This document shows, one piece after another, positions 1-8,353 of a stretch of 64,000 bases of DNA. The stretch spans positions 124,001-188,000 of the forward strand of contig CAVSIZ010000005.1 of the NCBI GenBank assembly GCA_963728125.1. The letters run 5' to 3'. The notes below the pieces were generated by a model. It had not been told where the DNA came from. It saw only the letters and a program-made list of their open reading frames with translations, and made no database searches. A program made the translations under genes and the position numbers. This DNA is from CAWDCV01 sp963728125. Lineage in GTDB: Bacteria > Actinomycetota > Actinomycetes > CAWDCV01. How positions within the stretch are numbered: position 1 is the first letter of the stretch; every line of letters starts with the position of its first letter.

Positions 1-284
1 TGCCCGGCCACGAGCCGCTGCTGGCCGTCCTCGCCGACGGGCCGGTGCGCATCAGGCCGGTTGACGGGCCGGAGATCGTCGCCGCCGTCCACGGCGGATT
101 CCTCTCGGTCTCGGAGTCCGGCGTCTCGGTGCTCGCCGAGGTGGCCGAGTTGTCCACCGAGATCGATGTGTCCCGCGCGCAGCGCTCGCTCGAGGAAGCG
201 CGATCGGCCGGTGCTGACGATGCCGAAGCCGAGGCCGCCCGTCGACGGGCGGAGACCCGCATCCGCGTCGCGCAGGCCGGCTGA
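1..284 (+). CDS. atpC: ATP synthase epsilon subunit, 3' part (5' end outside window)
   Basis: The reading frame is open from the first complete codon at position 3 and ends at 284, so only the C-terminal part (about 94 residues) is present. The visible protein starts inside the beta-sandwich with a PLLAVLADGPVRI segment and a GGFLSVSESGVSVLAE segment, both typical of AtpC. It ends in the short alpha-helical hairpin rich in Glu, Ala and Arg. AtpC is the central-stalk subunit of the F1 sector and regulates rotary ATP hydrolysis. Position at the end of the atp operon is supported by the DUF2550 gene that follows 37 bases later, the usual actinobacterial arrangement. The first GTG in the window (45) is an internal Val codon, not a start. 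Confidence 0.93.
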   Translation, partial: PGHEPLLAVLADGPVRIRPVDGPEIVAAVHGGFLSVSESGVSVLAEVAELSTEIDVSRAQRSLEEARSAGADDAEAEAARRRAETRIRVAQAG

Positions 285-321
285 ATACCTACCGGATACC
301 GATGTCGAGGGCGAGGTGACG

Positions 322-753
322 ATGCCAACCGTTCTCGACATCCTGCTCGTGCTTTTGGTCGTGCTCGTTGCGTCGCTCGTGGCGCTCGCCCTGCGTCGCC
401 GGTTGATCCAGCACGCCGGTGGGACGTTCGACTGCTCGGTGCGCCTCGACCGCCTGTTCATGGGACCGAGTTGGATTCTCGGTCTCGGCCGGTACGACGG
501 CGACCGCGTCGACTGGTTCCGCATCTTCAGCTTCTCGCTGCGGCCGCGAGTGTCCCTGTGGCGACGCGAGCTCGAAATCGTGGAGCGCCGCGCGCCGATG
601 GGTACCGAGACGGTGACGGTCTTGGAGGAAGCCGTCATCCTCGTGCTCGCCAACCGCGGTCGGTCGGTCGAGCTGGCGATGAGCGCCGCCGCACTGACCG
701 GCTTCCTGTCGTGGCTGGAGGCGGCGCCTCCCGGTGCCCACATGGACGCCTGA
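322..753 (+). CDS. DUF2550 membrane-anchored protein
   Basis: The 143-residue protein begins with one strongly hydrophobic segment (about residues 5-26, rich in Leu and Val) followed by a basic Arg-rich stretch, so it is probably an inner-membrane protein with a cytoplasmic domain. The remainder (a GGTFDCSVRL start, W/R-rich core, SWLEAA end) matches the actinobacterial DUF2550 family, which usually sits directly downstream of atpC. The start at ATG 322 is chosen because a GAGGTG ribosome site lies a few bases upstream and because it begins just before the membrane segment; a longer in-frame reading to 61 would overlap atpC. The molecular function of DUF2550 is not known. Confidence 0.85.
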   Translation: MPTVLDILLVLLVVLVASLVALALRRRLIQHAGGTFDCSVRLDRLFMGPSWILGLGRYDGDRVDWFRIFSFSLRPRVSLWRRELEIVERRAPMGTETVTVLEEAVILVLANRGRSVELAMSAAALTGFLSWLEAAPPGAHMDA

Positions 754-760
754 GCACCCG

Positions 761-1333
761 CTAGCGAGTGGCGCCGGGCTCCCACAGCACGTCGCCGCGC
801 TCCACGTTCGCCACTCGCGCGAGGATGAAGAGCAAGTCAGACAGTCGATTGAGGTACGTCGCCGCTTGCGCGTTCATGGTGTCGGCGTAGTCGTCCAGGG
901 CCGCCCAGGTCGACCGCTCGGCGCGGCGGACGACGGTGCACGCCTGGTGCAGCAGTGCCGCGCCGGGAGTTCCACCGGGCAGGATGAAGCTGCGAAGCTT
1001 CTCGACACGCATGAGATAGGTATCGCACGCCTGCTCGAGCCGGTCGACGTACTCCGGCTCGATCCGCAGCGGTGGGAACTCCGGGTCCGCCACCACCGGC
1101 GTGCACAGGTCAGCACCCACGTCGAACAGGTCGTTCTGCACCCGCGTCAGCACCGTGACGATGTCCTCGGGTAGCTCACCGAGGGCAAGCGCCACGCCGA
1201 TCGCGGCGTTCGCTTCGTTGACGTCTGCGTAGGCCGCGAGCCGGGGGTCGGTCTTGGGGATCCGACTCATGTCGCCGAGGTTCGTCGTGCCGTCGTCACC
1301 GAGGCGTGTGTAGATGCGCGTCAGATTGACCAT
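761..1333 (-). CDS. pduO: PduO-type ATP:cob(I)alamin adenosyltransferase
   Basis: A 190-residue protein, the usual length for PduO-family corrinoid adenosyltransferases. It transfers the adenosyl group of ATP to cob(I)alamin, making coenzyme B12. The N-terminal ATP-binding motif TRLGDDGTTNLGD (residues 9-21), the VVRRAERS helix (residues 134-141) and NRLSDLLF (162-169) are the family signatures. It is convergent with the DUF2550 gene (7 bases between stops) and divergent from murA. The product can load the mutase at 18.7 kb, making this part of a B12 module with MeaB and the epimerase. A TAGGCT element ends 6 bases before the ATG and there is no Shine-Dalgarno sequence, so the transcript may be leaderless. 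Confidence 0.92.
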   Translation of the reverse strand: MVNLTRIYTRLGDDGTTNLGDMSRIPKTDPRLAAYADVNEANAAIGVALALGELPEDIVTVLTRVQNDLFDVGADLCTPVVADPEFPPLRIEPEYVDRLEQACDTYLMRVEKLRSFILPGGTPGAALLHQACTVVRRAERSTWAALDDYADTMNAQAATYLNRLSDLLFILARVANVERGDVLWEPGATR

Positions 1334-1339
1334 GTCGGC

Positions 1340-1345
1340 AGCCTA
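1340..1345 (-). promoter_or_regulatory. putative -10 element of a leaderless promoter for the adenosyltransferase gene
   Basis: On the minus strand the hexamer TAGGCT fits the actinobacterial -10 consensus TANNNT and is followed by only 6 bases before the ATG at 1333. That spacing would put the transcription start at or next to the start codon. No convincing -35 box is visible. The same hexamer with the same spacing precedes the gene at 3126. Confidence 0.4.
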
Positions 1346-1393
1346 GGACCCGCGACACGACGGCGTGGCCGAGCGGCGGCCGGTGCAGGAACC

Positions 1394-2719
1394 ATGTCGG
1401 AGGCGGCATACCATGCCGCGGTGGAGAACCGGGATCGCTTGCGCGTCGTCGGCGGTGCCCGGCTTGCCGGCTCGGTTCGCGTGACCGGAGCCAAGAACAG
1501 TGCGCTGAAGCTGATGGCTGCGGCGTTGCTCGCCGAGGGCACGACGACGCTCACCGAAGTCCCGGAGATCCTCGACGTCGACACCATGGCGGAGCTGCTG
1601 CGCCGACTGGGATGCACGGTCGAGCGGGTCGGTACGAGCGTGCGCATCAACGTCCCTGAGCGTCCGGGACATCAAGCCGACTACGACCTCGTACGTCGCA
1701 TGCGCGCGTCCATCAGCGTGCTCGGACCGCTCGTCGCCCGCGTCGGTGAAGCCGACGTCGCGCTCCCCGGGGGCGATGCGATCGGATCACGGGGCGTCGA
1801 CTTCCACGTCGCCGGGCTGGTCAAGCTCGGCGCCACCGTTGAGAGCCAGCACGGATTCCTCGTGGCGAAAGCACCGCACGGGCTGCGTGGGGCAACGGTG
1901 TGGCTCGACTTTCCCAGCGTCGGTGCGACCGAGAACCTGTTGATGGCCGCGGTGCTAGCGCGGGGCACGACCGTGCTCGACAACGCTGCCCGCGAGCCGG
2001 AGATCGTCGACCTCTGCCTGATGCTCGAGCAGATGGGCGCCAAGATCGGCGGCGCGGGGACGTCGACCATCGAGATCGAGGGCGTCGATCGGCTGTGGCC
2101 GGTCGAGCACGTCACCGTGCCGGACCGCATCGTGGCGGGCACCTGGGCATTCGCCGCCGCCATGACGCGCGGCGATGTCACCGTGCGCGGCGCGCGGCCA
2201 CATCATCTGGAGATCGTGCTCGACAAGCTGGTCACCGCGGGTGCCCAGGTCCGTGGCCTCGACGACGGCGGTGTCGACGGCTTCCAGATCAGGCTCGACC
2301 AGCGGCCGCGGTCCGTCGACGTCGTCACCCTGCCGTACCCGGGATTTCCTACCGATCTCCAACCGATGGTCATCGCCCTGAACGCGATCGCGGACGGCAC
2401 GGCGATGGTCACCGAGAATGTCTTCGAAGCGCGCTTCACGTTCGTGAACGAGATGACGCGACTGGGTGCGGACATCCGCACCGACGGCCACCACGCCATC
2501 GTGCGCGGGAAGAGCCAGCTCTCCGGCGCCCCTGTACGGGCGACCGATATTCGTGCCGGTGCCGGACTGGTTCTCGCCGGGCTCGTCTCGGAGGGGACGA
2601 CCTACATCAGTGACGGCTACCACCTGGACCGGGGCTACCCGGGCCTGGTCGACCAGCTGCGTTCTCTCGGCGCCGACGTTTCGCGCGAGGAAGACCCACT
2701 GCTGTTCCCTCTCGACTGA
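1394..2719 (+). CDS. murA: UDP-N-acetylglucosamine 1-carboxyvinyltransferase (Asp-type MurA)
   Basis: MurA transfers enolpyruvate from PEP to UDP-GlcNAc, the first committed step of peptidoglycan synthesis in the cytoplasm. The 441-residue protein has the two-domain EPSP-synthase fold pattern: the substrate-binding TGAKN motif (Lys34-Asn35), the mobile loop LPGGDAIGSRGVDFH (124-138) and the LPYPGFPTDLQP segment with the catalytic-site Asp. The loop position that is Cys115 in E. coli MurA is Asp128 here, as in M. tuberculosis MurA; that change is known to prevent fosfomycin adduct formation. The ATG at 1394 follows a CAGGA site; an in-frame GTG at 1421 is an alternative that would give the shorter N-terminus common in relatives. 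The gene stands alone, divergent from the adenosyltransferase. Confidence 0.96.
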   Translation: MSEAAYHAAVENRDRLRVVGGARLAGSVRVTGAKNSALKLMAAALLAEGTTTLTEVPEILDVDTMAELLRRLGCTVERVGTSVRINVPERPGHQADYDLVRRMRASISVLGPLVARVGEADVALPGGDAIGSRGVDFHVAGLVKLGATVESQHGFLVAKAPHGLRGATVWLDFPSVGATENLLMAAVLARGTTVLDNAAREPEIVDLCLMLEQMGAKIGGAGTSTIEIEGVDRLWPVEHVTVPDRIVAGTWAFAAAMTRGDVTVRGARPHHLEIVLDKLVTAGAQVRGLDDGGVDGFQIRLDQRPRSVDVVTLPYPGFPTDLQPMVIALNAIADGTAMVTENVFEARFTFVNEMTRLGADIRTDGHHAIVRGKSQLSGAPVRATDIRAGAGLVLAGLVSEGTTYISDGYHLDRGYPGLVDQLRSLGADVSREEDPLLFPLD

Positions 2720-2731
2720 GGAGGGCGGGTC

Positions 2732-3112
2732 TCACGCTTGCGCGATGGCGGCGCGGGCGCGTTCCTCGTCCGGGGGAAACACCATGAGGCGCGGACCATT
2801 GTTTGTTTGGGCCAGGGTGGCGCGAATGCCGCGTTCCTCCAGCCGACGGCGTAGCATCTCGCCTTCGGCATACGTGCCCGGCGCGGCGATGCTCACCAGC
2901 AGCCCGTACTCGTCTTCAGGACCGGGTACCGGCTGCCGGGCGACGAGCGAACGACGGCGTCCACCGAACGTCCATCGCAGTAGGACGACGAGGACACCGA
3001 GGACGACCAGGACCGCCAGCGGTCCACCGATGAACGAATAGCTGTCCAGCCAGGGCACCCCTCCAGTGTGCTCCCCGATAGCGCGTGTCGACCCCTCTGG
3101 GGGACACGACAC
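2732..3112 (-). CDS. small single-span membrane protein with DUF2007-like C-terminal domain
   Basis: This 126-residue reading has one hydrophobic segment (about residues 29-46, GGPLAVLVVLGVLVVLL) followed by a basic stretch. It ends in a compact domain reading LLVSIAAPGTYAEGEMLRRR and then a MVFPPDEERARAAI end. That domain resembles the DUF2007 putative signal-transducing family, where a small alpha/beta domain sits on a membrane anchor. The GTG at 3112 has a GGAG site 5 bases upstream; GTG 3058 is a second candidate but its GGAGG lies too close. It is convergent with murA (12 bases between stops) and divergent from the dehydrogenase at 3126. Function is unknown; the assignment to DUF2007 is by pattern only. 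Confidence 0.65.
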   Translation of the reverse strand: MSCPPEGSTRAIGEHTGGVPWLDSYSFIGGPLAVLVVLGVLVVLLRWTFGGRRRSLVARQPVPGPEDEYGLLVSIAAPGTYAEGEMLRRRLEERGIRATLAQTNNGPRLMVFPPDEERARAAIAQA

Positions 3113-3113
3113 G

Positions 3114-3119
3114 TAGGCT
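3114..3119 (+). promoter_or_regulatory. putative -10 element of a leaderless promoter for the 3-hydroxyacyl-CoA dehydrogenase
   Basis: TAGGCT ends 6 bases before the GTG at 3126. The same hexamer and spacing occur in front of the adenosyltransferase gene. The GTG has no convincing ribosome site, which fits leaderless translation. No clear -35 box. Confidence 0.4.
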
Positions 3120-3125
3120 CCAGGC

Positions 3126-4010
3126 GTGTCCCAGGATGAGACAAATCAGCGCGGTTCCGACCAGACCGTTGGCGTCATCGGTGCCGGGCTGATGGGGTCG
3201 GGAATCGCACAGGTCGCTGCGCAGGCCGGTTGGCAGGTGGTGCTGCGCGATGTCAGCGATGAGGCGCTTGCTCGGGGCATCGGCGGTATCGAGACGTCGA
3301 TCGCGCGCTTCGTCGACAAGCGCCGCCTGACACAGAATGACGCGGACGCTGCCGTGGCACGGATTACGACGACGACGCAGCTCGATGCTGTTGGCGACGC
3401 CGACATCGTGGTCGAGGCCGTCTTCGAGGACATCGCAGTGAAGCACGAGGTTTTCCGGGCCCTCGATGCGATCTGTCGTGGCGATGCCGTGCTTGCAACG
3501 AACACCAGCGCCATCCCCATCACACAGATCGCTGCAGTGACGAAGCGGCCAGAGAGTGTCGTCGGGACACACTTCTTCTCGCCGGTGCCGATGATGCGGC
3601 TGTGCGAGCTGATCCGGGGCTACAAGACCGCTGACGACACCGTGGAGCGCGCGAAGGCTTTCGCTGAGGACGTTGGCAAGACGTGTGTCGTCGTCAACCG
3701 TGATGTCGCCGGATTCGTGACAACGCGACTCATCGCCGCGTTCGCCAATGAAGCAGCTCGTCTGGTCGAATCAGGTGTCGCCTCTGCGGAGGACGTCGAC
3801 ACCGCGTGCCGACTCGGCTTCGGTCATCCGATGGGACCGCTGCAGACTCTGGACCTCGCCGGCATCGACATCCTGGTCAAGGCCACTGGCAATATCTACG
3901 ACGACACCAGGGACTCCAAGTTCGCCGCACCCGAGCTGCTGTTGCGCATGGTCGCGGCCGGCGACCTCGGTCGGAAGTCGGGTCGCGGCTTCTACACCTA
4001 CGACAGCTAG
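3126..4010 (+). CDS. hbd: 3-hydroxybutyryl-CoA (3-hydroxyacyl-CoA) dehydrogenase
   Basis: The 294-residue protein has the length of stand-alone HBDH/FadB2 enzymes, which interconvert (S)-3-hydroxyacyl-CoA and 3-oxoacyl-CoA with NAD(P). The N-terminal Rossmann motif is VGVIGAGLMGSGIA (GxGxxG at 19-24). The catalytic pair is His149 in VVGTHFFSPVPMM with Glu161, and the conserved Ser in NTSAIPI and Asn in AFANEA complete the site. The C-terminal helical dimerisation domain contains GFGHPMGPLQTLDL. It stands alone and its last 4 bases overlap the convergent response-regulator gene. With the enoyl-CoA hydratase at 33.7 kb and EtfAB at 40 kb it would serve fatty-acid or short-chain acyl-CoA oxidation. 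Confidence 0.93.
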   Translation: MSQDETNQRGSDQTVGVIGAGLMGSGIAQVAAQAGWQVVLRDVSDEALARGIGGIETSIARFVDKRRLTQNDADAAVARITTTTQLDAVGDADIVVEAVFEDIAVKHEVFRALDAICRGDAVLATNTSAIPITQIAAVTKRPESVVGTHFFSPVPMMRLCELIRGYKTADDTVERAKAFAEDVGKTCVVVNRDVAGFVTTRLIAAFANEAARLVESGVASAEDVDTACRLGFGHPMGPLQTLDLAGIDILVKATGNIYDDTRDSKFAAPELLLRMVAAGDLGRKSGRGFYTYDS

Positions 4011-4645
4011 CTCGGCGTCGGCAGGATGCCGCGCTGCATCGCGACGGTGACCGCTGCGGTGCGGTCGTCCACACCGAGCTTGGCGAAGACCTTGAGCAGG
4101 TGCGTCTTCACGGTCGCCTCGCCGATGAACAGCCGCCGCGCGATGGCAGCGTTGGATAGCCCGTGAGCGACAAGTCCCAGCACCTCGGCCTCGCGCGGCG
4201 TCAGCTGATCGCGTGTGGGGGTGCGCATATGCGTGACGAGCCGGGCGGCGACCGGTGGTGCGAGAACGGTCTCGCCGCGCGCAGCGGCGCGGATGGCGGC
4301 GGCCAGATCGCTACGGCGCGCGTCCTTGAGCAGGTAACCGGTTGCCCCTGCCTCGACCGCACGCAAGATGTCGTGATCGGTTTCGTACGTCGTGAGCACC
4401 AGCACGCGCACCGACGGCAGCTCCTGCCCAAGGCGAGCGGTTGCGGTGACGCCGTCGACCACCGGCATGCGCAGGTCCATGAGAACGACGTCTGGGTGCA
4501 ACCGGTGCGACAGCGCCACGGCTTCGCCGCCGTCACCCGCTTCACCGACGACCTCGATGTCGGGTTCGGCGGCGAGCATTCCTGCCAAGCCCGCACGAAC
4601 GACGGGATGGTCGTCGGCGAGAAGAACGCGAACGACCTCCGTCAT
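4007..4645 (-). CDS. NarL/FixJ-family response regulator
   Basis: The 212-residue protein has an N-terminal receiver domain with the acidic pair Asp11-Asp12, the phosphoacceptor Asp57 (VVLMDLRMP), a Thr in the LVLTTYET strand and the conserved Lys in GYLLKDA. A short linker leads to a C-terminal LuxR-type helix-turn-helix (LTPREAEVLGLVAHGLSN, then GEATVKTHL). It is the last gene of a four-gene minus-strand operon (ABC ATPase, permease, kinase, regulator) and overlaps the kinase gene by 4 bases, so kinase and regulator are surely a pair. By analogy with other exporter-linked NarL systems it probably activates the exporter genes; that target is inferred from position only. Confidence 0.93.
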   Translation of the reverse strand: MTEVVRVLLADDHPVVRAGLAGMLAAEPDIEVVGEAGDGGEAVALSHRLHPDVVLMDLRMPVVDGVTATARLGQELPSVRVLVLTTYETDHDILRAVEAGATGYLLKDARRSDLAAAIRAAARGETVLAPPVAARLVTHMRTPTRDQLTPREAEVLGLVAHGLSNAAIARRLFIGEATVKTHLLKVFAKLGVDDRTAAVTVAMQRGILPTPS

Positions 4646-5860
4646 TCGACAGCACCGACCGAGGCGGGGACACGCAGGCGCAGCGTGGTACCACGGTCGG
4701 GACCGGCGGCTAGCTCGAGCTCACCTCCGGCCTGCTCGACGCGGGAACGCATGCCGCTCAGGCCGAAACCGTCGGCGTGATCAGGATCGAATCCGCGGCC
4801 ATCGTCGCTCACCTCCAGAGCAGCGGCGTCATCGTGGTACGTGAGGTGCACGAGGACGCGGCCGGCATGAGCGTGCCGCCGTACGTTGGTGAGCGCCTCC
4901 TGCGCTGCCCGCAGCATGACCACCTCGGTGGCGAAACCGAGGCTGTGCGGTGCGCCCGTGATGCGTACCTCCGCCGCCACCCCCGCCTCGCGTTCGAAGC
5001 GGTCAACCAGCCGCTCCACGGCCTCGGCGAGCGTCCCTCCGGCCAGATCGACCGGCGTGAGGCCAGTCACCAGGGCTCGCGCCTCGGCGAGGTTGTCCCG
5101 CGCGGTGCGCTCGACGAGCATGATGCGGTCGCGTGCCGCTTCCGGGTGTGAATCTATGGCGGCTTCGGCCGCCTGGGATAGCGCGATGATGCTGGCGAAG
5201 CCTTGCGCCAGCGTGTCGTGGATCTCGTGGGCCAGCCGCTGTCGCTCTGAAAGAACCCCGCGATCGTGCTCTGCGGCCGCCAGCTCCGCCCGAGTACGTT
5301 CGAGCTCGGCGATCAGGCCGGCTCGCCTTTCGCTCTCGCGCATGAGCGCCGGTGATCCACAGCCCGAGCAGTACCGAGATGACGAGGCTGACGAGCCCGC
5401 CGATGCCGGCCTCGAGGAGCGCGTCCGCCGTCCACCCCGCCGTTGCAGCTTGGATCAGCACCAGCCCGACCACGGCCACGACCGTGACGGCAACCGCGAG
5501 GCGCGTCGACAGCAGGGCCCACACCTGCGGGAAGAGCGAGAGCAGCAGGAGGTAGCCCACGTCGCTCATCGATGTCAGCCAGAAGAAGCCGGCCCACGTG
5601 ATGGCCAGGTGTGCCGCGGCGGGCGCGATGCGCTCCTCGCCGAGCGCGGGCCGACCGAGGAAGGTGTATGACGCAACCAGGACGGCGACGATGGCGAGGC
5701 CGGTGAGCCGCTGCCGTCCGGATAGATCGGTGTCGGCGAGCAGGGAAATCGCAATCACCACGAGCAGGCCGTAGGTCACGATATGCCAGCCGACTTTCGT
5801 CCGCTCCCACATGCTGTCGCGGTCGGTGCAGCTCGTGTCGGTCATGTCAGCCATCATCAC
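4642..5860 (-). pseudogene. NarL-type sensor histidine kinase, interrupted by one frameshift
   Basis: Two overlapping frames give one protein of about 405 residues. The upstream frame (from ATG 5860) encodes about six hydrophobic segments ending in LGLWITGAHA. The downstream frame (to 4642) encodes MRESERRAGLIAELERTR coiled coil, the HisKA_3 H-box RLAHEIHDTLAQGF, an N-box with LTNVRRHAHA and the ATP lid DDGRGFDPDHADGFGLSG. The switch lies at about 5343-5350, where removing one base restores the usual spacing between the last membrane helix and the H-box. The start overlaps the permease gene by 14 bases and the stop overlaps the regulator start by 4. All catalytic motifs are intact, so either the sequence has one extra base or sensing has recently been lost. 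Translation restart at ATG 5343 is possible but has no ribosome site. Confidence 0.88.
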
Positions 5861-6704
5861 GCCGCCGCCAGCGGAATGTCCGCAGGCAGAGGATCAGTCC
5901 AACGACGCACCACACGGCGAGCACGATCGCGATGGTGCCGTGCTGCCACGAGCCGCTGGGCTCCTGTGTCTCGAACGAGTCCGGCAGGAACACCGAACGG
6001 ATGCCCTGCGCCATCCACTTCAGTGGGAACACCTCCGCCACGCGCTGCATCCAGGTGGGCAGCTGGCTGAAGACGAAGAACACTCCGGAAATGAACTGCA
6101 GCACGATGACGACGGGGCTCACGACCGCCGCCGCGCTGCGTCCCGAACGCGGCACACTCGAGAAGGCGATACCGAGCAAGGTGCCCGCGGTGGTGCCGAG
6201 CAGCCCGACCCAGGCCAACGTGAGCCACTTGCCTCCCGAGTCCGGCAGCGAGATGCCGAACAGCAGCGTCCCGACAGCAAGCAGGATCGCGGTCTGCAAT
6301 ACGGCTGTCACGAGGACGAGTCCGATCTTGCCGACGAAGTACGACGCCCTCGGCATCGGCGTGCCCTCGATGCGCTTGAGGGTGCCATCGTCGCGTTCCA
6401 CAGCTATGCCGATGGCCAACGACTGAAAGCTCACCAGGATGAAACCGGACGCGATCATCCCGGCGACGAAGTACTGGGAGAACGAGACACCCGGCGCGAT
6501 GTCTTCTCCGAATACTGAACCGAAGATGAAGAGCAGGATGACGGGGAAGGCGAAGGTGAAGACGAGCGCATCCTTCTCGCGGAAGAATTGCTTGATCTCG
6601 ACCTTCGCGCGTGCAAGTCCGACCGACCAGATCGTCGGGTGCTGGATGCGCACGTTCGGCCGCACGACAGTGGCTGACTCGTCGATGCTGTTCGTTGCCC
6701 TCAT
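5847..6704 (-). CDS. ABC-2 type exporter permease
   Basis: The 285-residue protein has about six predicted membrane spans in the ABC-2 (DrrB-like) pattern: a soluble N-terminus, FFREKDALVFTFAFPVILL as first span, then spans around IASGFILVSF, LQTAILLAVGTLLFG, a GLLGTTAGTLLGIAF span, VVSPVVIVLQFISGVFF and a C-terminal one near the basic end. The WMQRVAEVFPLKWMAQGIR segment between the last two spans is a family hallmark. It follows the ATPase gene with a 4-base ATGA overlap and overlaps the kinase start. Together ATPase and permease would form a drug, lipid or antimicrobial exporter. The substrate cannot be told from the sequence. Confidence 0.93.
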   Translation of the reverse strand: MRATNSIDESATVVRPNVRIQHPTIWSVGLARAKVEIKQFFREKDALVFTFAFPVILLFIFGSVFGEDIAPGVSFSQYFVAGMIASGFILVSFQSLAIGIAVERDDGTLKRIEGTPMPRASYFVGKIGLVLVTAVLQTAILLAVGTLLFGISLPDSGGKWLTLAWVGLLGTTAGTLLGIAFSSVPRSGRSAAAVVSPVVIVLQFISGVFFVFSQLPTWMQRVAEVFPLKWMAQGIRSVFLPDSFETQEPSGSWQHGTIAIVLAVWCVVGLILCLRTFRWRRRDDG

Positions 6705-7573
6705 GACGACTGCTCCCCGATGAGTCGCAGGTAGGTGTCCTCGAGGCTGGGCCGAGTGACAACGAGCGATGGAACCTCTCCGTCGAAGCGCGCCGCCAGC
6801 TCGGAGACCACCTTGGTCGGCGTCGCAGTCCGGACCTCGCGCACGTCACCGTTGTCCTGCCACCGGACGGTGGCATCCGCCGTGTCGCGACCGCCGAGAT
6901 GTGCCGGCGTGTCGAGCGCGACGATTCGGCCGCGGGCGATCACGGCTACGCGGTCGGCGAGGTGCTCGGCTTCGTCCAGGTAGTGCGTCGTGAGCATGAT
7001 CGTCGTGCCGCTGTCGGCCAGGTTCTCGATGAGTCCCCAGAAGTCACGGCGCGCCTCGGGGTCGAAGCCGGTGGTCGGCTCGTCGAGGAAGAGCAGCTCG
7101 GGCTGGCCGAGAATCCCCAGCGCGACGTCTAGCCGACGGCGCTGCCCGCCGGACAGCCCACGGCTGCGGGTCCGACGCTTCTCGCCGAGGCCGACGCGAT
7201 CGATCACCTCGAGCGGGTTGCTCGGTGTCGCGTAGAACGTCGTGAACAAGCGAACGACCTCTTCGACGGTCAGCTCGGAGAGGTCGTTGTTGGTCTGCAG
7301 CACGATCCCGATGCGCTGCCGCCAGGCTGCGGTGGGATGCGCCGGGTCGTGGCCGAGCACCGAGACCTCTCCGCCATTGCGCTTGCGATAGGCCTCGAGG
7401 ATCTCGACCGTGGTCGTCTTGCCGGCGCCGTTGGGGCCGAGCAGCGCGAAGACTTCGCCGTGGTGGACGTCGAGATCGAGACCGTCGACGGCATGCACCG
7501 GTCCGTCCTTGGTCTTGTAGGTCTTGCGTAGGTCACGTACCGAGATCACCGGTTCGGCTGCGGCTGTGGTCAT
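6701..7573 (-). CDS. ABC exporter ATP-binding protein
   Basis: The 290-residue protein carries a full nucleotide-binding domain: Walker A GPNGAGKT (46-53), Q-loop Gln93, signature LSGGQ (140-144), Walker B LLFLDE (160-165) and the switch His in MLTTHYLDEAE. The C-terminal extension with a TPTKVVSELAARFDGE segment is like that of DrrA/YbhF-type ATPases, which partner with ABC-2 permeases. It is the first gene of the exporter/two-component operon. The 84 bases between it and the nucS stop hold no clear ribosome site in front of its ATG, so a leaderless or short-leader transcript is possible. Confidence 0.95.
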   Translation of the reverse strand: MTTAAAEPVISVRDLRKTYKTKDGPVHAVDGLDLDVHHGEVFALLGPNGAGKTTTVEILEAYRKRNGGEVSVLGHDPAHPTAAWRQRIGIVLQTNNDLSELTVEEVVRLFTTFYATPSNPLEVIDRVGLGEKRRTRSRGLSGGQRRRLDVALGILGQPELLFLDEPTTGFDPEARRDFWGLIENLADSGTTIMLTTHYLDEAEHLADRVAVIARGRIVALDTPAHLGGRDTADATVRWQDNGDVREVRTATPTKVVSELAARFDGEVPSLVVTRPSLEDTYLRLIGEQSS

Positions 7574-7657
7574 AACGCACAGCGTGCCGTGAATCGCCTG
7601 CCACCCGCGAGCACCGACCGACGTGTTCGCGGATCCACCGACCGGTGGATCGGGCGC

Positions 7658-8317
7658 TCAGAACAGGCGCTGCGTTGGATCGTCCAGACCGCGCAGCGCG
7701 TCGTAGTCGAGCGTGACGCAGTGGATGCCGCGGTCGTTCGCAAGGACGCGGGCCTGCGGCTTGATCTCCTGGGCGGCAAACACGCCACGCACCGGACTCA
7801 ACAGCGGATCGCGACCGAGCAGCTCGACGTAGCGAGTGAGCTGTTCCACGCCGTCGATCTCGCCGCGGCGCTTGACTTCGACCGCGACGGTTCCACCGCC
7901 CGCATCACGGCACAGCAGGTCAACCGGCCCGATCGGCGTCGGGAACTCGCGGCGAACGAGCGTCCAGCCAGCGCCGAGCGCGGTGACGTGCTCGGCCAGG
8001 AGCGACTGGAGGTGCGCCTCCACGCCGTCCTTGACGAGTCCGGGGTCGACGCCGAGGTCGTGCGTCGAGTCGTGAAGCACCTCCTCGACGGTGATGACCA
8101 GCTGCTCCCCGGCGCGATTGGTCACCACCCAGCGATCGTCACCTTCGTCCAGGCGGCACGGTGGGCTCATCCAGTTCAACGGCTTGTACGCCCGGTCGTC
8201 GGCATGCACAGACACCGATCCGTCGGCCTTGACGAGAAGCAGCCGGACGGCGCTCGGCAGATGAGCGGTCAAGCGCCCGATGTAATCGACGGAGCAGCGG
8301 GCTACGACGAGACGCAC
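7658..8317 (-). CDS. nucS: mismatch-specific endonuclease NucS
   Basis: NucS cuts both strands at mismatches and provides the non-MutS mismatch repair of most actinobacteria. The 219-residue protein starts with the family hallmark MRLVVARCSVDYIGRL at GTG 8317. The C-terminal nuclease domain has Asp133 (GPVDLL), Glu147 and Lys149 (AVEVKRRGEID), matching the catalytic D-ExK set. The last residues PTQRLF fit a beta-clamp-binding tail. It sits between a small conserved gene and the exporter operon; in mycobacteria nucS likewise lies near atp, murA and the epimerase. NucS acts on base mismatches and is not thought to repair small insertions or deletions, which is worth knowing given the frameshifts in this window. 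Confidence 0.95.
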   Translation of the reverse strand: MRLVVARCSVDYIGRLTAHLPSAVRLLLVKADGSVSVHADDRAYKPLNWMSPPCRLDEGDDRWVVTNRAGEQLVITVEEVLHDSTHDLGVDPGLVKDGVEAHLQSLLAEHVTALGAGWTLVRREFPTPIGPVDLLCRDAGGGTVAVEVKRRGEIDGVEQLTRYVELLGRDPLLSPVRGVFAAQEIKPQARVLANDRGIHCVTLDYDALRGLDDPTQRLF

Positions 8318-8353
8318 CCGCAGGACCGTACGCGATGTCAGGCGGGTCGGGCG

